DNA from: Nocardioides sp. TRM66260-LWL
Lineage (GTDB): Bacteria; Actinomycetota; Actinomycetes; Propionibacteriales; Nocardioidaceae
Direction of reading: 5' to 3'
Length of the DNA: 64,000 nt
Assembly: GCF_020075545.1 (NCBI RefSeq)
Contig: NZ_JAIQZK010000008.1
Coordinates: forward strand, 1-64,000
Below the pieces are notes generated by a model. That model searched no databases, was not told the DNA's origin, and saw only the letters and a program-made list of their open reading frames with translations. The position numbers and the translations under genes were made by a program. This document shows positions 1 to 7,595 of the stretch, one piece after another. The stretch's first letter is position 1; each line of letters starts with the position of its first letter.

Positions 1-71
1 GGGGAAACTGGACGTTGTCAGGCGAAACTTCCCCTGACAACGTCCGGTTTCCCCGGATATCCGGGGAAACC
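1..71. repeat. Nested-palindrome element, copy A (left end cut off by the window)
   Basis: Right wing 46-71 is a perfect 26-nt palindrome (GGTTTCCCCGGAT followed by its complement). Central stem: GGACGTTGTCAGG (10-22) pairs with its exact complement at 33-45 around core GAAACTTC (24-31). Positions 1-8 (GGGGAAAC) are the end of the left wing. Compared with the complete copy at 47082-47169, about 17 nt are missing to the left. It ends 14 nt from the stop codon of the glycosylase gene at 86. Confidence 0.85.
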
Positions 72-85
72 TGCGCGCGGCGGCC

Positions 86-952
86 CTACTTCAGCAACCG
101 ACTCATCCGCCGGTCGGCGAGCGGCTTGCCACCGGTCTGACACGTGGCGCAGTACTGCAGGGACGAGTCGGCGAAGCTGACCTCGCGCACGACGTCGCCG
201 CAGACCGGACACGTCTCGCCGGTGCGGCCGTGGACGGCGAGGTTCGACTTCTTCTCGCCCTTCAGCTCGCTGGCGGCAAGGCCGCGGGACCGCTCGACGG
301 CGGCGCCGAGGGTCTCGCGCAGGGCGGTGTAGAGCAGCGCGACCTCGTCGTCGCTCAGCCCGTCGGACGGCTTGAACGGCGACATCCGCGCGGCGTGGAG
401 GATCTCGTCGGAGTACGCGTTGCCGATGCCCGCGATCGTGCCCTGGTGGCGCAGCACGCCCTTGAGCTGCTTGCGGCCCTCGGCGCGCAGGATCGCGGCG
501 AACCGCTCGAGGGTGAAGTCGTCGGTGAGCGGGTCGGGGCCGAGCGAGGCGATGCCGGGGACGTCCTGCGGGTCGCGGACGACGTACGCGGCGAGGCTCT
601 TGCGGGTGCCGGCCTCGGTGACGTCGAGCCCGGCCTGGTCGTCGAGCACCACCCGCAGCGCGAGGGTCGACTTGGTCGAGGGCTTCGGCGGGATCGCCGG
701 CACCTCGTCGCGCCACCGCACCCAGCCGGCCCGCGCGAGGTGCAGGACGAGGTGCAGGCCGGCCGCCTGGACGTCGAGGAACTTGCCGTGCCGGCTGACG
801 CCCTCGACGAGCCCGCCCTCGAGCGCCGAGAGGGGCGGGTCGAAGGTCTTGAGCGCGCTGAACGCGGCGACATGCACCTTCACGAGGGCACGTCCGTCGA
901 GCCGACCGCCGAGATCCAGGGCCAGCGCCTCCACCTCGGGCAGCTCGGGCAC
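86..952 (-). CDS. Fpg/Nei family DNA glycosylase
   Basis: Base-excision-repair glycosylase/AP lyase of the formamidopyrimidine/endonuclease VIII superfamily, acting on oxidised bases in DNA. The N-terminus MPELPEVE carries the catalytic Pro2-Glu3 pair. Lys57 in RHGKF matches the conserved beta-hairpin lysine. The C-terminus has a zinc finger with cysteines 248, 251, 268 and 271. The protein is 288 residues, normal for the family, and complete. The GTG start at 952 is fixed by the PELPEVE motif and by a -10-like element 6 nt upstream. The finger ends in CQTGGK and not the classical Fpg form, so the substrate (8-oxoG or oxidised pyrimidines) cannot be assigned. The gene stands alone, with a nested-palindrome element just behind its TAG stop. 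Confidence 0.93.
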   Translation of the reverse strand: MPELPEVEALALDLGGRLDGRALVKVHVAAFSALKTFDPPLSALEGGLVEGVSRHGKFLDVQAAGLHLVLHLARAGWVRWRDEVPAIPPKPSTKSTLALRVVLDDQAGLDVTEAGTRKSLAAYVVRDPQDVPGIASLGPDPLTDDFTLERFAAILRAEGRKQLKGVLRHQGTIAGIGNAYSDEILHAARMSPFKPSDGLSDDEVALLYTALRETLGAAVERSRGLAASELKGEKKSNLAVHGRTGETCPVCGDVVREVSFADSSLQYCATCQTGGKPLADRRMSRLLK

Positions 953-958
953 GGCGCC

Positions 959-964
959 ATCGTA
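959..964 (-). promoter_or_regulatory. -10 element, leaderless promoter of the Fpg/Nei gene
   Basis: On the minus strand TACGAT is followed by 6 nt and the GTG start. No Shine-Dalgarno sequence fits in that space. This matches the TANNNT-N6-8-start pattern seen at many genes in this window. Confidence 0.5.
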
Positions 965-1028
965 GGAGCCCGGGGGAGCGCCGCCACGCCCGTTCGGGGC
1001 GCGCCAGCCCGATCGCCTTCTCTGCGTG

Positions 1029-1062
1029 TCTCTAACAAGAAGGCTAGAGAGCCCGATAGCGT
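1029..1062 (+). promoter_or_regulatory. Promoter region of the AAA ATPase gene with an inverted repeat
   Basis: TAGCGT (1057-1062) lies 6 nt before the ATG at 1069, so the transcript is probably leaderless. Just upstream, TCTCTA (1029-1034) and TAGAGA (1045-1050) form an inverted repeat with a 10-nt spacer near the expected -35 position. It is a possible operator for an unknown regulator. Confidence 0.4.
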
Positions 1063-1068
1063 CCGATC

Positions 1069-2268
1069 ATGGACCCGATCCGCAACCCGTACGCCCCCGG
1101 CGCGGGCCAGCGTCCGCCCGAGCTCGCCGGGCGTGACGACGAGCTGGCGGCCTTCGACGTCGTGCTCGAGCGGGTCGCGCGCGGACGTCCTGAGCGCTCG
1201 CTGGTGCTCACCGGGCTGCGCGGCGTCGGCAAGACGGTGCTGCTCAACGCGCTGCGCTCGGCCGCGGTCCGCAAGGGCTGGGGCACCGGCAAGCTCGAGG
1301 CGCGGCCCGACCAGTCGCTGCGGCGGCCGCTCGGCAGCGCGCTGCACCAGGCGCTGCGCGAGCTCGCCCACCCCGAGGAGGAGCAGCGGGCGCACGTGCT
1401 CGGCGTCCTGCGCTCCTTCGCCGAGCGCGACGCGGGGGCGGGAGCGCGGCTCAAGGACCGCTGGAGCGTGGGCATCGACGTCCCCGCCGTGCGCGGGCGC
1501 GCCGACTCCGGCGACATCGAGATCGACCTGGTCGAGCTGCTCTCGGACGTCGGGGGGCTGGCCGCCGACGTCGGCCGCGGCGTCGCGGTCTTCCTTGACG
1601 AGATGCAGGACCTCGGCCCCGCCGACGTCTCCGCCCTCTGCGCGGCCTGCCACGAGCTGAGCCAGAGCGGCCTGCCGGTGATCGTCGTCGGCGCCGGCCT
1701 GCCGCACCTGCCGGCGGTGCTCTCGGCGAGCAAGTCCTACTCCGAGCGGCTCTTCTCCTACCGCCGCATCGACCGGCTCTCCCGCGAGGCCGCCGACCGC
1801 GCGCTGGCGGCCCCGGCGGCCGAGGAGGACGCCGCGTTCACCGAGTCCGCGCTGGCCGCGATGCACGAGGTCACCGGCGGCTACCCGTACTTCATCCAGG
1901 CCTACGGCAAGGCGGTCTGGGACCTCGCGCCGCGCTCGCCGATCACCGCGGACGACGTCGCGGTGGCCGTCCCGGAGGCCCAGCGCGAGCTCGCGGTCGG
2001 CTTCTTCGGCTCCCGCTTCGAGCGCGCCACCCCGGCCGAGCGCGACTACCTGCGCGCCATGGCCGACGCCGCCGCCGAGCTCGGCAGCGACCCCGTCGGC
2101 GCCGTCGCCACCGCCGACGTCGCCGCCGTGCTGGGCAAGAAGCCGCAGTCGCTCTCGCCGGCCCGCGACGCGCTGCTCAAGAAGGGCCTCATCTACTCCG
2201 GGGAGCGCGGCCGGATCGCGTTCACCGTGCCCCACTTCGGGCGCTACCTGCGCGAGCACGCCGACTGA
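1069..2268 (+). CDS. AAA-type ATP-binding protein (orphan P-loop ATPase)
   Basis: A 399-residue P-loop ATPase. Walker A is GLRGVGKT (residues 49-56) and Walker B is VFLDE (D177, E178), followed by a sensor-like strand IVVGAG near 205. The overall form, a short N-terminus starting RNPYAPG then the ATPase core and a C-terminal winged-helix-like segment (about 310-395), resembles the archaeal-type AAA ATPases found as single genes in actinobacteria. I cannot name a partner or substrate. It lies between divergently and convergently oriented neighbours and looks monocistronic. The ATG at 1069 is supported by the -10 element 6 nt upstream. Confidence 0.85.
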   Translation: MDPIRNPYAPGAGQRPPELAGRDDELAAFDVVLERVARGRPERSLVLTGLRGVGKTVLLNALRSAAVRKGWGTGKLEARPDQSLRRPLGSALHQALRELAHPEEEQRAHVLGVLRSFAERDAGAGARLKDRWSVGIDVPAVRGRADSGDIEIDLVELLSDVGGLAADVGRGVAVFLDEMQDLGPADVSALCAACHELSQSGLPVIVVGAGLPHLPAVLSASKSYSERLFSYRRIDRLSREAADRALAAPAAEEDAAFTESALAAMHEVTGGYPYFIQAYGKAVWDLAPRSPITADDVAVAVPEAQRELAVGFFGSRFERATPAERDYLRAMADAAAELGSDPVGAVATADVAAVLGKKPQSLSPARDALLKKGLIYSGERGRIAFTVPHFGRYLREHAD

Positions 2269-2291
2269 CGCCGGCTCCGGGGCCGGTCGGA

Positions 2292-2765
2292 TCAGAGGGC
2301 CAGCGTCAGGAACACGCTGTGCGGGTCCTCGACGTAGGCGCCGAACGGCCCGCACGGCACGAACCCGTGCCGGCGGTACAGCGCGCGGGCCGGCTCGAAG
2401 AACGCCGCGGCGCCGGTCTCGAGCGAGATCCGCTCGACGCCGCGTGCCCGGGCGTCGGCCAACGCGCGCCCCAGCAGCGCGGTGGCGACGCCGCGCCCTC
2501 GGAGGGCCGGCTCGGTGCGCATGCTCTTCAGCTCCTCGTGGCACGGCGGCAGGACGTCGGGCGCCGCGAGCGCCGCGGTCCCGACCAGCGCGCCGTCCAG
2601 GTGGGCGGTCCACAGCCGGACGTGCGGGGCGCGCAGGGCGTCGAGGTCCAGGGCGTGCCGGCTCTCGGTCGGGGCCGTGGGCGCGAGGTCGTCCAGGTGC
2701 GCCTGGAGGAAGACCGCCAGCGCGGGACCGTCGAGGTCGGCGCGCGTCACCATCGGGTAGGACAT
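2292..2765 (-). CDS. GNAT family N-acetyltransferase
   Basis: Acetyl-CoA-dependent acyltransferase of the GNAT fold. The acetyl-CoA pyrophosphate loop reads RGRGVA (residues 89-94). It is preceded by the strand with E78-K80 SMRTEP and followed by the helix TALLGRAL and a C-terminal LYRRHGF segment typical of the fold. About 157 residues, a full single-domain GNAT. I chose the ATG at 2765 (MSYPMV); an ATG four codons upstream (2777) is also possible and neither has a clear ribosome site. Substrate unknown. It converges on the AAA ATPase gene, leaving only 23 nt between stops. Confidence 0.88.
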   Translation of the reverse strand: MSYPMVTRADLDGPALAVFLQAHLDDLAPTAPTESRHALDLDALRAPHVRLWTAHLDGALVGTAALAAPDVLPPCHEELKSMRTEPALRGRGVATALLGRALADARARGVERISLETGAAAFFEPARALYRRHGFVPCGPFGAYVEDPHSVFLTLAL

Positions 2766-2815
2766 GGCGCCCAGCATCGCGGGTCACCGCCCCGGAGACC
2801 GCGGAAGCCGTCATG

Positions 2816-3685
2816 ATGGTGCGCATGAGCGAGCCCGGCCCGGCCGCGCCGAGGGTGCGGCCCCAGGTCCTCGCGCACCGGGGCGCGAGCTTCGACCACG
2901 CCGAGCACACCCTCGGCGCCTACCTGGCCGCGCTCGACGACGGCGCCGAGGGCCTGGAGTGCGACGTCCGGCTCACCGCCGACGGGCACCTCGTGTGCGT
3001 CCACGACCGCGACCTGCGCCGCATCGCGTCCAACCGCGGCATCGTCTCGACGATGGAGCTGGCCGAGCTCGCCGAGCTCGACGTCGCCGCCTGGAAGCAC
3101 CCGTGGGCCGACCTGGACGACGAGCGTCCCGACCGCGACGAGCAGCTCGACACGGTGCTGACGCTGCGCAAGCTCTGCGAGGTCGTCGCCGACTACGACC
3201 GGCGGGTCGAGATCGCGATCGAGACCAAGCACCCGACGCGCTACGGCGGCCTGGTCGAGCGCCGGGTCGTCGACCTGCTCGACGACTTCGGCTGGACGCA
3301 TGCCGGCTCGCCCGCCCGCGTCATGAGCTTCTCCTACACCGCCCTGCAGCGGGTCGAGCGGATGGCGCCGGACCTGCGGCTGGTGATGCTGGTCGAGCAC
3401 GCCCGCACCTGGCCGATGCTCAGCCGGGTGGTGGGCCGCGACTGGATCCTCGGCCCCGGCATCGCCGAGCTGCGCGAGCACCCGCGCTTCGCCGAGCGGC
3501 TGCGGCGCAGCGGCCACGACCTGCACGTGTGGACGGTCAACACCGCCGAGGACCTCGCGCTGTGCCAGGAGCTCGGCGTCCGGGCGGTCATCTCCGACCG
3601 CCCCGGCCATGTGCTCGGGCTGCTCGCCGCCCAGGGCTCGGGCGACGGGCACGCGGACGCGGGACCGGTGGGCAGCGTCCACTAG
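2816..3685 (+). CDS. Glycerophosphodiester phosphodiesterase family protein
   Basis: Hydrolyses glycerophosphodiesters to glycerol-3-phosphate and an alcohol. The TIM-barrel signature is present: HRGAS near the N-terminus, GLECDVRLTADGHLVCVHD with the metal-binding Glu, Asp and His, IAIETKHP in the middle and LHVWTVN near the C-terminus. About 289 residues with no signal peptide, so probably cytoplasmic. Several in-frame starts compete: ATG at 2813, 2816 and 2825. The GGAAG at 2803-2807 best suits 2816. A much longer upstream reading frame is noise. The TAG stop overlaps the -10 element of the next gene. Confidence 0.9.
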   Translation: MVRMSEPGPAAPRVRPQVLAHRGASFDHAEHTLGAYLAALDDGAEGLECDVRLTADGHLVCVHDRDLRRIASNRGIVSTMELAELAELDVAAWKHPWADLDDERPDRDEQLDTVLTLRKLCEVVADYDRRVEIAIETKHPTRYGGLVERRVVDLLDDFGWTHAGSPARVMSFSYTALQRVERMAPDLRLVMLVEHARTWPMLSRVVGRDWILGPGIAELREHPRFAERLRRSGHDLHVWTVNTAEDLALCQELGVRAVISDRPGHVLGLLAAQGSGDGHADAGPVGSVH

Positions 3686-3688
3686 GGT
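3683..3688 (+). promoter_or_regulatory. -10 element of the DUF5926 gene, overlapping the previous stop codon
   Basis: TAGGGT is followed by 7 nt and the ATG at 3696. Its first three bases are the TAG stop of the phosphodiesterase gene. No ribosome site precedes the ATG, so the transcript is probably leaderless. Confidence 0.5.
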
Positions 3689-3695
3689 CCGGGCC

Positions 3696-4658
3696 ATGGC
3701 GAAGAAGTCCCGAGTCAAGGCCCGCGAGTCCGCCCCCGCCGCCGCCGGCGAGGTCGGCCCCCGGCAGCCCTGCCCCTGCGGCTCGGGCAAGCGCTACAAG
3801 GCCTGCCACGGCGCCCCCGGCGGAGCGTCCGCGGCGTTCGTCGCGCGTCCCTTCGAGGGTCTCCCGGGCGAGTGCGACCTCGTCGCGCTGCGCGAGTTCG
3901 TGCCCGCCGGCACCGCGACGCTGACCCTCGCCGAGGGCGTGGCCCCCGAGCGCGACGACCGCTCGGTGCTGCTGGCCTCGCTGCTGCCCGGCGCCGCCCC
4001 GGCGCTCGTGCGCGAGGACGGCTCGATCTGGCTCGGCCTCCAGGTGCAGCACGCCTTCGGCGACCCCGCCCGCGACCTCGGCGCCGTCCTCGAGCGGTCC
4101 CTGGCCCAGGCGGCGTCCGGCGAGCCCGGCACCGTCGGCCTGACGTCCGACCCCGGCCCGGGCGCGCGCCTGCAGGACCTCGTCGCCGACGAGCCGCTGA
4201 GCGTCACCGTGCACGACGGCTTCGCCTACTGGGTCTCCGACGTCGAGGAGAGCCCCGAGCTGGTCGCCGCGCTGCAGCAGGCCGACGAGTCGATCTACCC
4301 CACCGCCCGGCTCACCACGGTCGAGGCGGCCTACTGGACGAACGTCGGCAGCAAGGAGCACCTGCGCTGGGTGCGCCCCGAGCCCGAGGACGCCCTGCTC
4401 ACCGCCCTGGCGCGGCTGCACGCGGCCGGTGCCGACCGGCTCGTGCCCGAGGGCCGGTTCGTCGGCATGTTCCGCGCCCGCGGCCTGCTGACGCCGGTGT
4501 GGGACCTGCCCGTCGGCACCGGCGCCGAGGCGCTCGAGGAGCCGGTGGCCGCGCTCGACGAGGCCCTGAACGAGGCGCTCGCCGACGAGTCGCCCCTCAC
4601 GGCCGAGCAGCGCTCGGCGCGCAGCGGCCTGGCGACCCGTCAGGTCACGATCCGCTGA
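3696..4658 (+). CDS. DUF5926 family protein with N-terminal SEC-C zinc motif
   Basis: A 320-residue actinobacterial protein of unknown function. A basic N-terminus is followed by the SEC-C zinc-binding motif PCPCGSGKRYKACHG, with ligands C26, C28, C37 and H38. The same motif ends SecA and occurs in several nucleic-acid or translocation-related proteins. The rest (about 45-320) is the DUF5926 body, acidic and without membrane segments. The ATG at 3696 is preferred over upstream in-frame codons because of the -10 element 7 nt before it and because the family starts MAKKSR. Its end overlaps the cyclase gene on the other strand by 14 bp. Function is not established. Confidence 0.88.
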   Translation: MAKKSRVKARESAPAAAGEVGPRQPCPCGSGKRYKACHGAPGGASAAFVARPFEGLPGECDLVALREFVPAGTATLTLAEGVAPERDDRSVLLASLLPGAAPALVREDGSIWLGLQVQHAFGDPARDLGAVLERSLAQAASGEPGTVGLTSDPGPGARLQDLVADEPLSVTVHDGFAYWVSDVEESPELVAALQQADESIYPTARLTTVEAAYWTNVGSKEHLRWVRPEPEDALLTALARLHAAGADRLVPEGRFVGMFRARGLLTPVWDLPVGTGAEALEEPVAALDEALNEALADESPLTAEQRSARSGLATRQVTIR

Positions 4659-5724
4659 CCCGCCGCACCACCCACGGCTCGAGCCGCGAGTAGCCCTTCA
4701 CCGACACCCGCGGCACCCGCCGGAAGCGGTAGGGGCCGTCGCGGTGGTCCTCGGGCTCGCGCTCGTCGTCGGCCTCGTCCGACGCGCCGGCGTCGGCGTC
4801 GTCGGCGCCGCGGGCGCGGCGACGCGGGTCGAGCTCCTCGTGCGCGACCGCGTCGACCAGCACCGTGCCCGGCCGCGCCACCGAGGTGAGCCGGGCGGCG
4901 ATGTTGACCGTCGGCCCGAACACGTCGCCGAGCCGGGTCACCACGTCGCCCAGCGCGATGCCGGCACGGACGGCGGGGAACGGGTCGTCCTCGTCGGCTC
5001 CTCGCGCGGTCATCGTCAGCGCGATCTCGACGGCGCCGGCGACGTCGCCGGCGACGAAGAGCACCTCGTCGCCGATCGTCTTGATCACCTGGCCGCCGTG
5101 GTCGAGCACCAGCCCGGACGCGGCGTCCTCGAACCCCTCGATCCAGTCGACCAGCTCGGCGTCGCCCAGCGCCTTGCTGCGGGAGGTGAAGCCGACGATG
5201 TCGACGAACCCGACCGCCAGCCGGTGGGTCGGCGCGGTGGGGTCGTCGATCGCGAGCAGCCGGTTCGCGGCGCTGGCCAGGTGCCGGCGCCAGGCGTAGG
5301 ACTGCAGCTGCTCGACGCGGGGCACCACCTCGGCGGTCAGCAGCGCCAGCTGCTCGGCCGGGCTCGATCCCGGCACCTGCTCCGCCACCCGCGCCAGCAG
5401 CGCCGTCTGCCAGTCGGCGAGACGGGCGAACGCCCGACCCCAGGTGCGCACCAGCGCGGCCTGGGAGTCGTCGCTCAGGATGCCCAGCGCCATCAGGTCG
5501 TGCGCGAGGCGCAGCGCCTCGACGTCGGCGTCGGCGAACGCGACGTCGTCGTCGGCGGCGTGCGGGAAGCCGAGCTGGCGCCACAGCTCGGTGGCGGAGT
5601 CCAGCGGCACGCCCGCGGCGTCGGCCACCTGGGCGCGGGTGAGGTGCGGACGCTGCCCGAGCAGCAGCGACTCGACGCCGTCGGGCCGCTCGTCCGGCGC
5701 GGTCGACACCCCCGGATCGCTCAC
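4645..5724 (-). CDS. Class III adenylate/guanylate cyclase domain protein
   Basis: Makes cyclic nucleotide (probably cAMP) from NTP. The 359-residue protein has an N-terminal regulatory region (about 1-165, beginning with a helix-turn-helix-like TRAQVADAAGV) and a cyclase homology domain. In the catalytic domain D175 (FVDIVGFT) and D219 (GDEVLF) fit the two metal-binding aspartates, K215 fits the adenine-contacting lysine, and N274/R278 (NIAARL) fit the transition-state pair. An acidic, low-complexity insert (about 305-330, DD/DE-rich) interrupts the C-terminal strand region. No transmembrane segment. It follows the cyclic-nucleotide-binding gene by only 7 nt on the same strand. Confidence 0.9.
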   Translation of the reverse strand: MSDPGVSTAPDERPDGVESLLLGQRPHLTRAQVADAAGVPLDSATELWRQLGFPHAADDDVAFADADVEALRLAHDLMALGILSDDSQAALVRTWGRAFARLADWQTALLARVAEQVPGSSPAEQLALLTAEVVPRVEQLQSYAWRRHLASAANRLLAIDDPTAPTHRLAVGFVDIVGFTSRSKALGDAELVDWIEGFEDAASGLVLDHGGQVIKTIGDEVLFVAGDVAGAVEIALTMTARGADEDDPFPAVRAGIALGDVVTRLGDVFGPTVNIAARLTSVARPGTVLVDAVAHEELDPRRRARGADDADAGASDEADDEREPEDHRDGPYRFRRVPRVSVKGYSRLEPWVVRRVSGS

Positions 5725-5731
5725 CGGCGCG

Positions 5732-6106
5732 TCACTGGTCGCCGAAGCGCTCCGCGGCGACGGCCTCGAGGGCCTCGGCGAACTTCGGCATCTCGATCGA
5801 GAGGCGGCGGATGGTCTCGTCGGTGAAGTGGATGAGCTCCAGCGGCGTCAGCGCGACGATGCTCGCGGTGCGCAGCGAGCGGCGCACCAGCGCGGCCTCG
5901 CCCATGATGTCGCCGGGGCCGAGCTGGGCGATCTCCTCGCCGTGGTGACGCACCGAGACGGTGCCCTTGAGGATGACGTACGCCTTGTCGGCCGGGGTGC
6001 TCTCCCAGATCGGCGACCAGCCCTCGGGGAGCGTCACGTTCGTGCCCGCCGAGCTGATCTTGGCGATCTCGGCGGTGGTGAACATGCTGAAGAACGATTC
6101 GGCCAT
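5732..6106 (-). CDS. Stand-alone cyclic nucleotide-binding (Crp-type) domain protein
   Basis: A 124-residue protein made of one cyclic-nucleotide-binding beta-roll and no DNA-binding domain. The phosphate-binding cassette is recognisable as MGEAALVRRSLRTAS (GE at 69-70, Arg at 79, then T/S). The start at 6106 is set by GGAAGG (6115-6120) 8 nt upstream; the longer frame to 6169 has no ribosome site. It lies directly before the cyclase gene, so the two are probably cotranscribed and form a local signalling module. Whether it binds cAMP and what it controls is unknown. Confidence 0.88.
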   Translation of the reverse strand: MAESFFSMFTTAEIAKISSAGTNVTLPEGWSPIWESTPADKAYVILKGTVSVRHHGEEIAQLGPGDIMGEAALVRRSLRTASIVALTPLELIHFTDETIRRLSIEMPKFAEALEAVAAERFGDQ

Positions 6107-6268
6107 CGGGGGCGCCTTCCATGGGGTGCGGACCGCCGGATCGGGCGGACCTGGGCGGAGTCTGGTCAATCGTGACGTGGCTGTAAAGCGATCGCACCCG
6201 TCAGTGGACGCGTGTCCCGCGACGGGCTCGCGCCGAGGCCGGGGGTCGGCCCGGGGATCGGCCCGGGA

Positions 6269-7507
6269 TCACTCCGGCAGCGGGTCGCGGACGACCGGGC
6301 AGCTCATGCAGCGCGGCCCGCCGCGGCCGGAGCCGAGCTCGGAGCCGGCGATCCGGACGACCTCGATGCCGGCCGCCTCGAGCCGGTCGTTGGTGCCGTC
6401 GTTGCGCTCGTAGGCCACCGCGACGCGGGGCGCCAGCGCGAGGGTGTTGTTGCCGTCGTCCCACTGCTCGCGCTCGGCGGTGACGGGGTCGAGGCCGGTG
6501 TCGATGCGGCGCAGCGCGTCGATGCCCATGGCCCGCGCGGCGGCGACGAGGAACGGCTCGGCGGGCGCCACCTGCAGCACGAGGTCGGGGTCGCCGGGCT
6601 CGGACGCGCACGTCACCGCGTGCGCCTCGAGGGTGTCGGCGACGTTGGGGTACATGACGACGGCGTCGACGTCGACCAGCGTGCAGATCGTGTCGAGGTG
6701 CATGGTGGCCCGCTCCTGGGCGATCGGCACCGCGAGCACGGTGTGCGCCAGGCCCGCGTGGAAGACCTGCCGCGCGAACCGCTCGACGCCGGCGGGCGTC
6801 GTCCGCTCGCCGACGCCGACGGCCACCACGCCGGGGCCGAGCAGCAGGACGTCGCCGCCCTCGACGTGCTCGGAGGCCCAGCCGTGCAGCTGCCGGGTGC
6901 CGGCGAAGCGCGGGTGGTCGGTGTAGATGAGCTCGGTGAGCTGGGTCTCGCGGCGCCGCGCCGGCATGGCCAGGGAGGTGATCGCGACCCGGTCGCGCAC
7001 CCACACGCTGGAGTCGCGGGTGAACAGCAGGTTCGGCAGCGGGTCGACGAGGAAGTCGTGCGGGTCGAGCAGCGAGGTGACCAGGCCGTGCCCGCCGCGC
7101 ACCTCGTCGTTGCGGATGCCGGCCGTCAGGTGGGTGGTGAGCTCCTCGGGGCTCGCGTCGGCGAGGAACCGGGCCAGGTAGCCGCGCAGCGTGTCGCCCA
7201 GATGCAGGCCGGCCAGCGCGGTGGTGATCGCCCGCAGCCGCGCCTGCTCCGAGGCGAGGGTCTCGGTGAGCAGCTGCGTCAGGCAGAGCACCTCGACGTC
7301 GCGGTCGCGCAGCGCCTGCGCGAAGGCGTCGTGCTCCTCCTGGGCGCGCGCCACCCAGGGCAGGCCGTCGAAGAGCAGGCGGTCGTTGTTGCGGGGGGTG
7401 AGCCGCTTCAGCTCGTCGCCGGGCCGGTGCAGCATCACCGTCCGCAGGCGTCCGACCTCGCTGTCGGCGAAGTGCGCGGGCCCGGGGGTCGCGGTCGGGG
7501 TCGACAT
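6269..7507 (-). CDS. arcA: Arginine deiminase
   Basis: Converts L-arginine to citrulline and ammonia. The catalytic set of the guanidino-modifying superfamily is visible: LFTRDSS (Asp165), VEGGD (Glu216), MHLDT (His270, Asp272) and the nucleophile Cys400 in GGPRCMSCP. The length of 412 residues is normal. No ornithine carbamoyltransferase, carbamate kinase or arginine/ornithine antiporter gene lies nearby, so this is an orphan and not a full ADI operon. The ATG at 7507 has a -10-like element 6 nt upstream. The 3' side (about 6239-6268) is a GC-rich repeated stretch that could form a terminator, but I cannot define the stem well. Confidence 0.93.
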   Translation of the reverse strand: MSTPTATPGPAHFADSEVGRLRTVMLHRPGDELKRLTPRNNDRLLFDGLPWVARAQEEHDAFAQALRDRDVEVLCLTQLLTETLASEQARLRAITTALAGLHLGDTLRGYLARFLADASPEELTTHLTAGIRNDEVRGGHGLVTSLLDPHDFLVDPLPNLLFTRDSSVWVRDRVAITSLAMPARRRETQLTELIYTDHPRFAGTRQLHGWASEHVEGGDVLLLGPGVVAVGVGERTTPAGVERFARQVFHAGLAHTVLAVPIAQERATMHLDTICTLVDVDAVVMYPNVADTLEAHAVTCASEPGDPDLVLQVAPAEPFLVAAARAMGIDALRRIDTGLDPVTAEREQWDDGNNTLALAPRVAVAYERNDGTNDRLEAAGIEVVRIAGSELGSGRGGPRCMSCPVVRDPLPE

Positions 7508-7513
7508 GGGCCG

Positions 7514-7519
7514 AGCCTA
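7514..7519 (-). promoter_or_regulatory. -10 element of arcA (leaderless type)
   Basis: Minus-strand TAGGCT followed by 6 nt and the ATG at 7507. There is no room for a Shine-Dalgarno sequence. Confidence 0.5.
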
Positions 7520-7595
7520 GGGGGCCGGGACGACGCCGGGGGCCGACCCACCCGCATCGGGCGGATCGACCCCCGGTGAGTCGGGAGCGGAGCCG

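Noticed and set aside
2268..2291. Terminator between the AAA ATPase and GNAT genes
   Set aside because: Only a short imperfect GCCGG/CCGGC pairing can be drawn; too weak to call.
6130..6160. Recurring ATCGGGCGGA motif (also near 7556 and 16781) as a regulatory site
   Set aside because: Only about 10 bases are shared, and such GC-rich words are expected by chance in this genome; positions relative to genes differ.
6269..7507. Arginine deiminase fermentation operon
   Set aside because: No arcB, arcC or arcD gene flanks the deiminase; the neighbours are a cyclic-nucleotide receptor and an acyl-CoA dehydrogenase.
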